The translations under genes and the position numbers were made by a program. Source: Hydrangea macrophylla (lineage: Eukaryota; Streptophyta; Magnoliopsida; Cornales; Hydrangeaceae). From it: a stretch of 64,000 nucleotides of DNA. Positions 21,146 to 33,772 of this stretch are shown one piece after another. Under the pieces are notes generated by a model. The model worked only from the letters and a program-made list of their open reading frames with translations. It had not been told where the DNA came from and did no database searches. The stretch covers positions 36,930,218-36,994,217 of the forward strand of contig CM066982.1 in assembly GCA_033977485.1 (NCBI GenBank), in the 5' to 3' direction. The first letter of the stretch is position 1. The number at the start of each line of letters is the position of its first letter.

Positions 21146-24100
21146 TGTAGCACCCAGAATTTTCTAGAAATTCCATGTAGGATTAGAAGTGATGACATCA
21201 CTATGTTGACAGTTATAGAAGGTCCATTAGGATGACCTAAATTAGGAATCCTTGGCCAGGATCTTTAGTTATCGTCTTAACGACGACACCGTTATTAGAT
21301 TAAGAATAGAAGTCACAGCATCGATGTCTTATGATTTATTTAGAATTCAAGACGGACTTATACTTAGGCCGTACACAGCCCCGTACTTATATTTTTTTAT
21401 AGTTGTACACACATTACCAGTAGTGCACATTAATTTAGCCTCAAGTACGCAGCCCAATTTATTTACCTGAGCTGTGGACCCCTCACCCTCACCGCCACAT
21501 GGTAGCCATGCATATGCACATGCACACATAACCACAGTGTGCCCCTTTTATTTACCCTTTGACACACACGACCTACAAATAAATATTTGTGCACCCAATG
21601 TACTTGATAAACCCCCTCAACCCACCCCCTCTATAAATATAGCCTCATCTCCCTCTCATTTCACTCTAACCCAGCCACCCTAAATCTGTCTATACAGATT
21701 TCTTTTGGAGAGCAAACCGAGAGAGAGAGTGAGAGAGAGCTTGGGAAGATAAATACACTACACACACCCTCTACATTGTACACCCCCATCTTTGCCCCAT
21801 TGTGTACCCAAACATACACCCACACCCACACGGATTAGAAGAAGAAGATGAAGTAGAACGAAGAAAGAGAAGACTGGGAAAGAAGAAGAGAGCCGCTGGA
21901 GGAGAGAGAGGTGTTGATCAGAGATGTTTGAGAGGATCAAGGATCATCAGAGGTAAGCTCATACCCGTACTTGTTTCTGCATCCTTGCATGACACCTAGG
22001 AAGCCCCTAGACCTGCATGCATGAAGCTAATCAGGGCCGAAGGACCCTCTGTGAACCTCCGGCGGCCATTAAAGCTCCATTTAAGAGCTTGATTTTCCAA
22101 CTATAACCAAACGGCCCCTAAGTTACACCATTGCGACCCCCTTGACTGCAGATAGATTCCCCATGACCAGCTTTAGAAGTGGGGATCATTTGATGGGTCA
22201 TGCAGACGATTATTCTCTGAAATAGCCAAAACGATAATCACATGGTAGGTGCCCAAAATGAAATAACCCAACTTCCAGCTTCTAGTATGATGAAGAGAAC
22301 CCCAAACCGGTCACATTGCCGTTGGTCTCGTGCATTTTGGGTTAAAAATGAAGGAGATATGGGAGAGAGAAGATTTTTCGGCAGCGCGGGCTCGTCGACG
22401 GCAGGCTGGGTTAACCGGAGAGGAAGAAGAAACCTATATGGGTTTCGGGTTATAACACCCGAGTTAGGGTCGAGTCGTGGGTGGGTTTAGATGTGAGTGT
22501 TAGTGGGTCAGGGTAGCGGACGCGGGTCGGGTTATTAGGACCCATGGGGCCTTTAAGTAGCACGACGTCGTTTTGACGTCAGGCTGACTTTGGGATGGGT
22601 TCGGCTAAACGGGGCGGTATGGTCTGTGTCTATAGTTGGGTACGAGTTTGGGTTAAATCTGGTTTGGGTTTGGGTTAACGGGTAGGCTTAGTTTGTTAGT
22701 GAGTTTGGTTTCGGGTTTGGGTAAGGATCGGTTCGGGTTTGGTTTAGGGCTTGGTTTATGGGTAGGGTCAGTTTGTTAGTGTTATTGGGTCACGGGTTTG
22801 GGTTTAGTTTGACCCGAATGGGTTTTAGGTAGATATGGACTATCCAAATTAGTTCGGTTCGGGTCAGGTTCGACCCGATGGGTCTTTTGGTTGGGTCCCT
22901 TTGTTTGTGTTAACGGGTAGCCCGTTTACCCATGGGTCGGTTCGGGTTGACCCGTCGGGTCTCTCAATTATTATTATTAATATTATTAGTATTAATAGAT
23001 TTTAAATGATTTTAATCATTATAAATGTATTAAAATGTATTATTAGTACATTTACTTTATGGAATATTATTATATAATATTCTTAATGTACTAAGTATAA
23101 TTATAATATGGGAATCATATAATTATTAATTATATGGTAATTTATAAGTATAATATAAATAGTTTTAAGGTTATTTAAATGGTATTTAAATACCTATATA
23201 TATATTTATAAATTCTAGAAAATTAGGGTAATGACCCTGGGATTATTTTATTATATAATGTAAATTATAAAGCTATAATATTATTGTCTAGTATTTTTAA
23301 TAATTATTGAGGAGCTATTTTTATGAGTACATTAATTTTTAAAAATACCAAACGAGTTCTGAAAATTATGAGATAAATGCTGGTAGTGTATTTTAATATC
23401 TAGTCTTTAATAAAAATACTTCTAAGTACTAATTTCATAGTCTAGGTATATTTATGTATTTAAATCCCTTTTCGGGTATTTTCGGGTATATGTTATCTTC
23501 AATAATTCATAATAAATAATCTAGGACTCCGAAAATTACGCGGTCAGTTCCCAGAGTATTAGATTAATGTCTAGAACTTTCCCTTAAGGTTTAGTGACCT
23601 TTCGACTCGGTCGAAAATACAGCCTCTCTTTTAGGGCCCGCATTAGTCTAATAAGCCCTACATATTACCTCGTAAAATGCTACGGACTCCAATTTGAGTC
23701 TATTCAATGGCGTTGGACTTAGAATGACACATAGATCACTATCTTGAGTTTTATAACCTCATTTGGTAAAATTACCATTTTGCCCATGGAGTTGCACTCA
23801 CTCTTTATTATTGTTTATTCCGTTTATTGTTGTAGAACTTGACGATTATCTGCTTTTCGAGGATCGGTGACTCGAGGTGAGTTTCCTAACCTCACTTTAA
23901 TTCTAATAAGATTAATATAAAATGATTTAAAGTTACTTGTATGATGTTTGCATAAGTAATATGTTGATTTATGATGCTACATGTATTAATCCAATAATTG
24001 AAAGACTATGCAAAGCATGTTATGGTAGTGCTATCGCATACGTGGGCATGTTAAGGGTTTTATCTATATGATTATTGGTATCAAATCCATGTTATGTGAT

Positions 24101-25453
24101 CCATGTTTTATATGTTATGTTTCTGCTGCTAACTGTAAATGCACATTTTACGATGTTGTTAACTGGATTAGATAACGCATGCTATGTTAATAATAAAGAG
24201 AATAAAAGTGGCTTTGCATATGAGTATCGGTAGTGGACTCACTTGCATTTCATGACATGTGCTAGCATGCATTGTATGAGAAAGAGAGGTGTTTGATGAA
24301 AATGTGAATAAGATGAGATATGTGAATGTGAAAGAGATGTGATTTCTAGATCCGATGGATCAACAGCTGACGAGCCGGGTGGACATGAACGGTTAGGGTT
24401 CCTAGCGCGCATGTCGCCGTTGAAGACGTCCGGTGATGCGCATACGTGGTTGAAGACATCCCATATATCATTGAAGACGTTCGGCTAGTGCTCTAATATA
24501 CTTCTCAGCCGTGTAGACAACCAGTGAGAGTATACACATGGTTGAAGACGTCCCATGTGCCAGTTTTATTGTTTACAGGTAGTGTGCGCCGTGAAGACGT
24601 CTGGCGGTCTATCAAGGGAATTAGTATGAATCGATTGTTATAGCATGTTATCATCCTTGATATACTGCGTGTTGTCAAGTGGATGAGAAAGAGAAAGTGA
24701 ATGATGAGATTGAATTGATGAATAAAAGGGTTTGGTTCGAAATGATTTGGTTTTGGAAAGTTTTGGTTTTAAAATGAACTGGTTTTGAAAAGTGTCTATT
24801 TTAAAAGTAAGATTTGGGAGTGAGTTGCATTGGTCATGCATTTGCACGCATGAGGATATAATAAGGAGAATGTATTCAATGATGTTATGTTTTTTTGTCT
24901 ACCTGCCTTGTTGAGACCTCTGCTATGTCCATGGTAAGAATGCGTCTTTTGATAAAAGATTAACTATATCTTAAGATACTAAACTATGACGTGAGTCGAG
25001 AGATGTTTTATAATTATTGATTATTGTGCGGTTGAGATTCTCACTCAGCCTTGTTCCAAGGCTGACGGCATGTTACGTCCTGGGCATTCGTATGCCCAGA
25101 GTGTTGCAAGTTTGAAGATAAATAGAAGAGTTCAGGATGCAGTGCCATGGAGCCAAGGAGAATAAAGCCTTGCCGAAGATCTGATAGATAGTTTCTCAAG
25201 TTTTAAGCTTATGTAACTTGTTTAGTATGGCCTCTTGTATTAGGATTGAGGTTATTGTAACTCTTGTTTAATTTCTGCTGCTGTATTTATACTCTAATAA
25301 GTTTAGGTCATGCTTATGCTCTAGTATTTCCCTTATGATTGCATGGTGCGGAGTTAGAAGGACATGACGGTTAACAAATTAGTCACGTGTCTACGGACCC
25401 ATAAAGGAAAAATTTTTATTTTCCCTATTTTTGGCTTACTCTGGGGCGTGACA
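21146..25453 (+). repeat. 3' LTR of element C (4,308 bp)
   Basis: Starts TGTAGCACCC, ends GGCGTGACA, followed by the target duplication TTCCC. It keeps the empty Stowaway site and the short ATT run. TATA box at 21632-21639 and the donor-like CAGAG|GTAAGC at 21952. Confidence 0.95.
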
Positions 25454-25458
25454 TTCCC

Positions 25459-26050
25459 ATGGATGCTTCAGGACTTTTCCAAAATCTCAAGGTAAACCTC
25501 GAGTCATGATCCGACTCTATCGAGACTGGAACACCATGAAGTCGCACTACTTGCTAAATATACATCTAACTTAACCTCTCTACTGGATAAGTCATGCTGT
25601 AGGCAATGGAATAAGCAGACTTCATTAACCGATTTACTACTACCCAAATGGCATCATGACTTTGTTGTGACCTTGGCAATCTGATGACGATGTCCATTGT
25701 GACATGCTCCCACTTCCATTTCGGAATCAGCAGTGATTGTAGGAGTCCTGACGATTTTTGGTGCTCTGCCTTTACTTGCTGACAAGTGAAGCACTTGGAT
25801 ACATGTTTAGCAACTTCTCTTTTCATGCCATCCCACCAGAAGTTCCTCTTCAGGTCCTTATACATCTTCTTCCCTCCTGGGTGGACAGTTAGTCTAGAAT
25901 TGTGTGCTTCACCAATATATCTGTCATGAGTTTTTCCACATTGGGTACAACTAGTCGGCCTCTCTGTCTGAATCATCCACCCGATCCAATACTCCATTCC
26001 TCAGGTTCTTTTACCGAAACTTTGGTGAACCACTCCTTTAACTCTTTATC
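25459..26050 (-). pseudogene. Element D integrase N-terminal half
   Basis: Minus strand. Zinc-binding region: AHNSRLTVHPG near 25900 and CFTCQQVKAEHQ near 25780 supply the HHCC residues. The catalytic core begins WEHVTMDIVIRLPR near 25690 (first Asp), and SDHDSRFTLRFW near 25525 holds the second Asp. It stops at the element C insertion; the third catalytic residue is 12.6 kb away near 12780. A stop follows ERLS at about 25566. Confidence 0.88.
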
Positions 26051-26129
26051 CTTCTGATGAGCCTCCAAAACAAGACCGATGAGTGTCGGTTGTATCACAA
26101 AACACCCAAAATGTCATCCTTATTTTGAC

Positions 26130-26700
26130 TGTTCTGTTGAAGATCATACTCTGCTATGGTCTCCAAGGCTCTCCATTCTCAAATCATAAGAAAATCAATT
26201 ATCCCGCGAGGCATTTGACTTAATGCAATCGCAACTATGTTTGGCTTACCTGGATGGTACTACAAAGTGAAGTTACAATCTTTCAATAGCTCCATCCACC
26301 TTCTTTGTCTCATGTTTAATTCTTTTTGTGAAAACAAATACTTCAAGTTCTTGTCGTCCAAAAATAAATCAAACTGCTCTCCAATGAGGTAATGTCTCTA
26401 GATCTTTAAGGCATAATATTGCGGCTAACTCAAGATCGTGCGTAAAATATTTCATCTCATAAGGCTTTAACTGTCTTGATCTGTACGCTATAACTTTCCC
26501 ATCTTGCATTAGAACACACCCTAATCCTTGGTGCGATGCATCACTATAGATGGTGTATCTCTCGCTGCTCGTTGGTATAGCAAGCATTGCCGCTAAAGTC
26601 AATCTCTCTTTTAACTCCTGAAATGCATGTTCGTGCTTATCCTTCCACTCGAACTTTAGATTCTTCTTCATAATGCAAATTAGTGGGGCGGCGATCTTGG
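26130..26700 (-). pseudogene. Element D RNase H
   Basis: [20 protein letters not shown] near 26545 and HDLELAA near 26435 are the standard chromovirus RNase H motifs with their acidic residues. The frame breaks near 26380 ([10 protein letters not shown] then stop) and resumes in another frame with NLKYLFSQKELN (near 26340) and HPGKPN (near 26245). In the living element this enzyme removes the RNA template during cDNA synthesis. Confidence 0.85.
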
Positions 26701-27204
26701 AGAAACCTTCTATTAATCTCCGATAATAACCGGCCAGACCAAGAAAACTCCTAACTTCTAATCAATCTAGTCTTGCGCCAGTCTTTGAAGTATCCACAAA
26801 AACTCCATGTTGAGAGACAACATGTCCCAAGAACTTAACTTCCTCGAGCCAAAAACTCACAATTGCTGAACTTTGCGTACAAATGATTATCTCTAAGCAT
26901 CTGCAATGCTATCTGCATATGCTTCTCGTGTTCTTCTTTGGTTTTGGAATAAATCAGAATATTATCAATGAAGACAATAATAAATTGATCTATGTAGGGC
27001 CTGAATACCCTGTTCATCAAATCTATGAACACTGCTGGGCATTGGTCATTCCGAATGGCATCACAAGGAATTCGTAATGACTGTATCTAGTTTGGAATTC
27101 GTAATGACTGTATCTAGTTTAGAATGCGGTCCCTGGTGCATCTTTTGGTTTAACCAATAGCTAATGGTAGCCTGGTCTCAAATCAATCTTTGAAAAAATT
27201 GTCG
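26701..27204 (-). pseudogene. Element D reverse transcriptase, C-terminal part
   Basis: Minus strand: [16 protein letters not shown] near 27020, then the catalytic motif reads FIDNIL at about 26961 instead of FIDDIL: the second Asp is Asn, so the enzyme would be dead. KFSNCEF near 26860 follows. A 27-base direct duplication at about 27068-27122 repeats nine codons in frame. The N-terminal part is at 29343-29790, across a solo LTR. Confidence 0.88.
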
Positions 27205-27209
27205 CTTCT

Positions 27210-29337
27210 TATCACGACCCATCCCGCTACGAGCGGAAATAGGACACGTGGCACGCCACCGAGGCTCATCCAATTCATTCTATAACTCTAGCAGCGGAAA
27301 GGAAACTTAAAAAAAAATTCATTAAAACAAAGTTCATTTTGGAAGAAAAAAAAATATTGAACTATGAGTCCGTAAAATCCGTATCAATTTGAAAAGTTAA
27401 TTATATTTCAAATTAGCCATAAAAGTTTTACTAAGGACCCCAAAGGCACCCTAGAAGCAAAATAGAACATTTCAATGTTTTTCGAAAATCGTACTTCCTT
27501 TGTAGCACTATTCACAAGCAGTCCACTTTGGCTATTTTTTTCCCTTTTTTTTTTTTTTAAAAAAAACGTCGTAAACACGACAAAACTCAACATACAAATT
27601 TCCAATCATTCAAAAACTTACCAAAGATATATAAACACATTAGACAGTATGTCTAAGCTTTGAAAACATTAACGTAATAAGTTAATGGCTCGTTGGGATC
27701 AAATCATAAAAGTACTAATAACCTACATTCAAAATCCGAAATGACAAGTTAAGTATTCCAAAACGAGAATCCACAAGCTCGGATTCGTTACAACCATAAC
27801 CAAAGTAGTTTGAGACATATTACAACATTACTAAACCATTCCTAACCTTTCAAGTTGAAGTTAATAGTTCTAACTTCTCAAAATTTCACTTTACAACATT
27901 TGGAATGGAAAATAAAAACATATACAAAAGTGATCCCCAGCATTCCCGTTAGCCTCACTCTTCTCACTTCTTTTTCCCTTTCTCCCTTTCACCTGCAATG
28001 GAGTAAAGCTCCACTGCTCAGCTATATGTTGAGTGCACAATTCTAAACATATGCTTATATGACAATTCATGCTTAAAACATCTAAACACATCAAAATAGT
28101 CTCGAGGGTAAGTGGTACGCATTCATCTGGTAAATGAAACCGATGTCGTGGAAGGCACACCTCTTCCACGAATCCCGTACACTGGTTGGGCCTTCCCCCA
28201 TACCAAGTACCGTGTCCTGGTTGGGCCTTCCTCCATACCAGACACCACACAATAAATGTTATAATCCTCAAACTTCGAGGAGCTTACCCCGGATGAAATT
28301 GCACCAAACCCCCCTTTGACCCAAGTAGACACATAAAATGCTCACATAGACAATTATACATGCTTTTCTAACATTTTTGCGTGCATAATTAACGGGCTTA
28401 ATTAATACATGAATTTCGTCCGAATCCAAAATATCAACTCGATATTCAAAACATGTATATTCCATGTATTTTATAGATCTAGAATTCATACCTTAAGTTA
28501 TCACTCTATAACTTCAGGGGATGTACTAGGGGACCAAATAAACGTTGAATCTCCGTTTATAAGCGATTCCTACAAGTATCCATACGTTTTACCCAAATTC
28601 TTAAAATTGGCATTTCAGAAATAATTTGCTAAATGTGGCCTAATAGATGTCAAAACATAGCTAATACCTCGACGAGTCCGAATATAAAATTTAGAGAAAA
28701 GTTGACGATCGAAAGTTCGTCTATTTGTGTCTTGAAGCTTGAAGCATTAAATCCCTCTTTTGGCCTCCTCTTGATTTAGGTTAGAAATTTTAACTAATGA
28801 AAATATCTCATGGTTTTCTATATATAGGCACGACTCTTGGGAATTATGTTTACCTCCCCACGAGTTCTCAAGACTTCTAATTAACTCCTGAAACGTTGTA
28901 CATGTCCATTTCACGCCTTTACGAGTGCAAACTATAAATTACAAAAGTTTTTGACTAAGCTTCATTTGGGTCCAAAATTACGTTCGAAAACTAAATTCTG
29001 TGGAATTTCTACACAACCTACCATTTATTTAACGTGTCACTCACGTTCTCACCACAGTGTTCAAAATGCTCTATAGCGATAACAAAAATACCAGAAATTA
29101 CTCTACACAGGTATAAACACTATTCATGAATACCAGATAATATAAAATAACATTTAATCACATAAATGTCATTTAATTCATGCCAATGCCTCACAGATTA
29201 TCAAATCCTCGTGTCTTCAATTGACACCCACCATTAAACCACGTCAACCACTTCCACAATTATTAATGAACATTACTAATTCACACGAAATTCAATTATG
29301 CATTTAAAAGAATGATTTTCCCGGGACGGGTATGACA
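27210..29337 (-). mobile_element. Solo LTR (2,128 bp) in element D RT
   Basis: Flanked by an exact duplication CTTCT (27205-27209 and 29338-29342). On the minus strand it starts TGTCATACCCGTCCCGGG, has a TATA box TATATATA (28820-28827) and ends GGGTCGTGATA (CA changed to TA). No interior and no second LTR, so the element body was removed by LTR-LTR recombination. Unlike the LTRs of C, D and E. Confidence 0.9.
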
Positions 29338-29342
29338 CTTCT

Positions 29343-29790
29343 TGAAGTTGGTCGAACAAATCATCGATTCTCGACAGTGGGTATTTGTTCTTGATGGTAA
29401 GCTTGTTCAACTCCCTGTAGTCTATGCAGAGTCAAAACGTCCCATCTTTCTTCTTCATGAACAACACCGCTGCTTCCCATGGTGATGTGCTAGGTCGAAC
29501 AAAACCCAAATCTTTTAACTTTTGTACTTGCTTCTTCAACTCTTGCATTTCTATCGGTGCCATTCGATATGGAGTCTTAAATATCGGGGTAGTACCAGGT
29601 ACGAGTTCTATGCAGAAGTTTATTTCTCGCTTGGGTGGTAACCGTGAGATATCCCTAAATACATTCTCGAATTCTCGCACCACTGGGATCTCAACGACTA
29701 TAATCTTTGAACTTGTTCCCTTAATAATAGCTAAGCGGCTCGTAAGAAAAGTGTCGCTTGATGGGTTACATTGAAACTAAAGGGTTGTCT
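29343..29790 (-). pseudogene. Element D reverse transcriptase, N-terminal part
   Basis: Minus strand: [20 protein letters not shown] near 29670, [20 protein letters not shown] near 29600, [18 protein letters not shown] near 29530 and [11 protein letters not shown] near 29460: the usual start of chromovirus RT. The frame stops at 29432 and the next codons (LDYRELNKL) continue in another register up to the solo LTR. Confidence 0.9.
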
Positions 29791-30120
29791 TCTGGGTATT
29801 GAGAAGGTAATTGACTTGCTTACACAGTCCAATTTGGCGTGGTACTTAGTTAACTAGTTGATTCCTAGGATAAGGTTGAACTCTCTCATCAACAATACAA
29901 CTAAGTTTGCTAGAACTCCTAATGGGGATACAACATTTAAGGTTATAGAAAGGTGCTGAGGTACTATACCCAATTCTTCGATAGTTCTACTAGCGATAAA
30001 AGAATTTGATGCACCAGAATCAAACCAAGCTCTAACTCTATTATTGAAGAGCATGAGCGTAACTTCTAGAATCTGAGCCTCGACATCAAATGCTGCTACC
30101 TCAGGAATGATATCGTTCAG
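29791..30120 (-). pseudogene. Element D protease
   Basis: Minus strand: RAWFDSGASNSFIASRTIEE near 30030 is the aspartic protease active site (DSGAS, an accepted variant of DTGAS), followed by ELGIVPQHL and the closing LILGIN near 29860. The protease would cut the polyprotein. Confidence 0.85.
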
Positions 30121-31261
30121 ATGAGTTTGGGCATTCTGGCCTTGAGTCGTGGGTCAATAATATCCTTGACGAGGCACCTTGTAGTCTCGACTAAGGTGTC
30201 CTTTCTCACTACAATTGTAACAGACACTCTTATCTCGATTGTAAGACTAGGGAGCATGGCAGTCTCTAGCATGATGGCCGAGTATACCACAATTGAAATA
30301 GTCTCCCAAATTTCTACCTGGGGTAGCTAGATGCGAATTCTTCTACTAGGGCTAGTGCTCTATTATGAAGTAATGGGGGTCCTGGTGCTGCGCCTCAAGT
30401 TTGTTGGTGTCCTTAATGAACATTTTGGGGTTTCCTCTCTCCAGTCCACATTCGCTTGTTTCCTTAATAAGGTGCCTGGTTCCTTATCCCTTGGTTGAAC
30501 CTCAGTAGAAATCTATGAGTAAAACTTGCTTTCCACTTCCTATGTATATTCTCCATTTGAACAGCCAATCCAACTAGTGACTCAAACGATTGGTGGACAT
30601 ACACTGCTATGGCCTCTTGAAGTGCAGAGACATTCCCTGATGGTATTGCTCGTTCTTCTTTTCTAGTGTATTAACCATGTGATACGCAAAGCGCGATAGG
30701 TGCTCAAATTGAGTAGTGTATTCATGCACCGTCCTGTTACCCTGAGTCAGCTCGATGAACTCCTTCTTCAATTTCCTTTCAACCACTGGAAAGTACTTGG
30801 CTAAGAACTTTTCTTTAAATAAGGCCCAAGTAAGTCTTCTTACTGCTTCTTTCGTCATAGTGGCTTCTTCCACCTCCCACCAATCAACAACTGTGTGAGT
30901 CAGCTGAAAGGTTGCTAATCGACATTTCTCTACTTTGTTATAATCAATAGCTCTAAAAATAAGGTTCATTTCTCTTAGCCACTGCTCGGCTTTCCATGGT
31001 TCCATTAATCCATAAATTTATTTCAGGCCTTAGAGCATGGAAACCTACTAGTAACTTGTCTCTAGTCTGCCTGTGATGTGCACAGTGATGGTTATTTCCA
31101 TTATTGTTTCCTCAATTTTCAATATTCCCCATTGTAGCATTAGTTGTTTCAATGCTTCCTACTAGAGCTTCTAAAAGTCTGATCGGATCAATCTTTGGTG
31201 GAATTGGATTCGATGGTCCTGTTCCATTTTGGTTCCTCGCTCCTCTAGTGTCTAGTGCCAT
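30121..31261 (-). pseudogene. Element D gag
   Basis: ATG at 31261 is near the primer site and opens MALDTRGARNQNGTGP. Capsid text: EPWKAEQWLREMNLIF near 31000, FQLTHTVVDWWEVEEAT near 30910, FKEKFLAKYFPVVERK near 30810. The two zinc knuckles near 30300 and 30220 are each damaged: YFNCGILGHHARDC (first Cys is Tyr) and CYNCSEKGHLSRDY (last Cys is Tyr), both explained by G-to-A changes. Several stops and a frameshift. Unlike C and E, there is no extra frame between primer site and gag. Confidence 0.88.
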
Positions 31262-31618
31262 TATGACCTAAATACCAGTGCATTGGTATAAGCACTTCTG
31301 GTTGGTACCAAAATCTTTCAATAGATTATTTTCGTAACAAGATACTTAAGAGAATGTTCACAAATTCGAAAATCAATTAAGTACTAACTGAAAACATCAT
31401 CGAATAAAACAAATCTGTAAAATAGCTCTTATATTAGTATTCATATAAAATTACAGGTAGCGAGAGTAGTACACTAACGAATGAAAACATACATAAAATG
31501 TGGTCTTATCTAGAACCATAATCGTCCTGTAAATAAGACTAACTTATAGTTACTACTAGCACGAGGTATCTTATGTTCAGGAAGTGTAGGAAAATCGTTG
31601 AGCTCTCCTAAACCTAGA
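31262..31618 (-). other. Element D leader
   Basis: The 357 bases between primer site and gag contain no frame resembling the extra protein of C and E. Confidence 0.6.
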
Positions 31619-31630
31619 GCACTGATACCA
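31619..31630 (-). other. Primer-binding site of element D
   Basis: Minus strand TGGTATCAGTGC, one change from the tRNA-Met type site, eight bases from the LTR end. Confidence 0.85.
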
Positions 31631-31638
31631 AAAATCCC

Positions 31639-33772
31639 TGTCATGCCCCGGAGTAGAAAAAAATAGGAAAAATTCAAAATTTTCCTTTTAGATCCGTGGA
31701 TACATGACTGGTTGGAGATTCTCCTGATTGTCCTCAACAGATGTAATAATAAGAAGCATGATAATAATGTGTATATCACTAATTCAGATGCATCATAATA
31801 ATACAACAAATTAACGAAGTCTTACATTAACCAAAATATTACAAACACTGAAAACCCAAAGAAGAAAAAGTCAAAAGAAAATTGTCTCGTGACAACTAGT
31901 GTCACTAAATCTAGTAACAACTAAATTATTACATCAAGAGAAAAGATAAGAGAAGGCTAAAAGATCATTCTTCAACTGGCAAAACCATAGTTGTCTCCAT
32001 AGAGGTCCTCTCCAATATGCTCCTCACCAAAGTAGCCTCATCGGTGAATCCTTGGTGGCGTATATGTTATTACCATAGTTACCCTCGGGTCGAGCCCCAC
32101 CTGCTAAACCTGGCATCGCTGGATGTGGAAGGTCCAGTGGCATAAAATGCCATTAGCTTGCGTACAAGCTGAGTGAGCATAAATCCTCACAAAGTACCGT
32201 TAGTAACAGTTAAAAAAACACCTAGGTTTATTATTTGTAGTTCGGCTTATAGATATCTTTATAAGCTACTAAAGGATAAGACCATCACAAGATAGAAATC
32301 AACTCGAATTACTTCGAGATGAATAACTGAATTAACTATACCACAACTACCCAAACAAAGAAATTGTTGACAGAGATCAATCTCATGAATACCATTCTCA
32401 CCATCACTCAAATAATAATCTCACGGATACCATCCTCACCATCACTCATATAGCAAATCACACGGATGCCATCCTCACAATCACTCAGATACCAAATTAC
32501 ACAGATACCATCCTCACAATCATTCAGATACCAAATCACACGAATACCATCCAGCTCAACACCGACACTTGATACTGACATCAACAACCAAAAGGATACC
32601 CATGACTTGACAAAGAGGCCCAATCAATCACTTAGACCGACATCAAGAGAACTGACCAAAGTACCAGAGTTTACTATACGTAGCCCAACTAGCCCATCGT
32701 AGAGTTGTTTATAATTTTTGATCTTATTATGCGTATATTCTTCCCATTATTAAAGTCAGCATGTCACAGAGAACGCTGCCTTTTCAAAGTTCAATGAAGG
32801 ATTCCCAAGTACAATGATAATACATGTAAGGTACAATTAAACATAATGTAACAACTAAACAACTAAACTAAGGTGCATGTGTGTTGTGCTCAGATGGGCA
32901 TGTGAGTTTTAAGCATAATACATCATGTATGTATAACAGAAATATTTGGATCAAAGCATGCTAAAACAGGAATCATAGCAAAACTAATTCACTTGAGCAC
33001 TCAAGAGGCTCGAGCACTCCCACTAAGCACGAGCACTCGAATTTAGCCAAAAATAGATTCTCAGCAAAACTTTCATATATGTACAAAAAATTGAACTAGA
33101 TCTTCTTGCATGTTAACAAAAATGTTGTAGAAGCTGATCTTACAAGTTTTTAAGTGAGAATTGATACTCACAAAGCTTAAGTGATGTTTGGATGATAATA
33201 AAAATGAAGAAAATGTTTAGAAGGCTTATGATCTTGTGTAATAGAGCTTCTATACTTCTCTTCTTCAACATAATCATGTAAAGGATCAATTTCTGGAACT
33301 ATACTTGAATTTTCCATGTTGTTTTCAGCAATGAAGCAAGTGTATGTGAGAATAGATAAGGAAATATGGATGTGTGTGTATAGATATGAGAGTATATGTG
33401 TATATGCTTGGATCCAAGCATGTAAGGGGTTATGAGCGATGACAAGCATGAAATGTATGAGGGTTTTTCCCTCAAAACCGTTTCCTCTCTAAGCACTCTC
33501 TCAAAAATGAGTTTTGAAGACAAAAAATGATAGAAGATATGTGGGTTATTTATAGGCAAAACATAGTTTGGCTCGAGCGCTCGCGTTGCTCGAGCGCTCG
33601 GGGTTACTTTTCTGACAAAGTTTTTCTAAGGTCACAAACATATATCCAAACACACATAGATCAATTAAAAATAGTAAAGAGTAAGAAAAACGCATCTTAT
33701 TATATAACAGAAAGTATCACAAAGAGAAATACAAAAATATGAGATAATAGATAAGAAAACACAGGTACTACA
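31639..33772 (-). repeat. 5' LTR of element D
   Basis: 2,134 bases; plus strand starts TGTCATGCCCCGG and ends GTACTACA. TATA box TATAAATA at 33547-33554 (minus). Two perfect copies of CTCGAGCGCTCG (33572-33583, 33589-33600) stand 20-50 bases upstream of it. The clusters at 32990-33045 are decayed (GAGCACTC). Confidence 0.9.

Noticed and set aside
32408..32702. Frames with 13-residue repeats in the element D LTR
   Set aside because: They reflect the 38-39 bp tandem repeat, not a protein.
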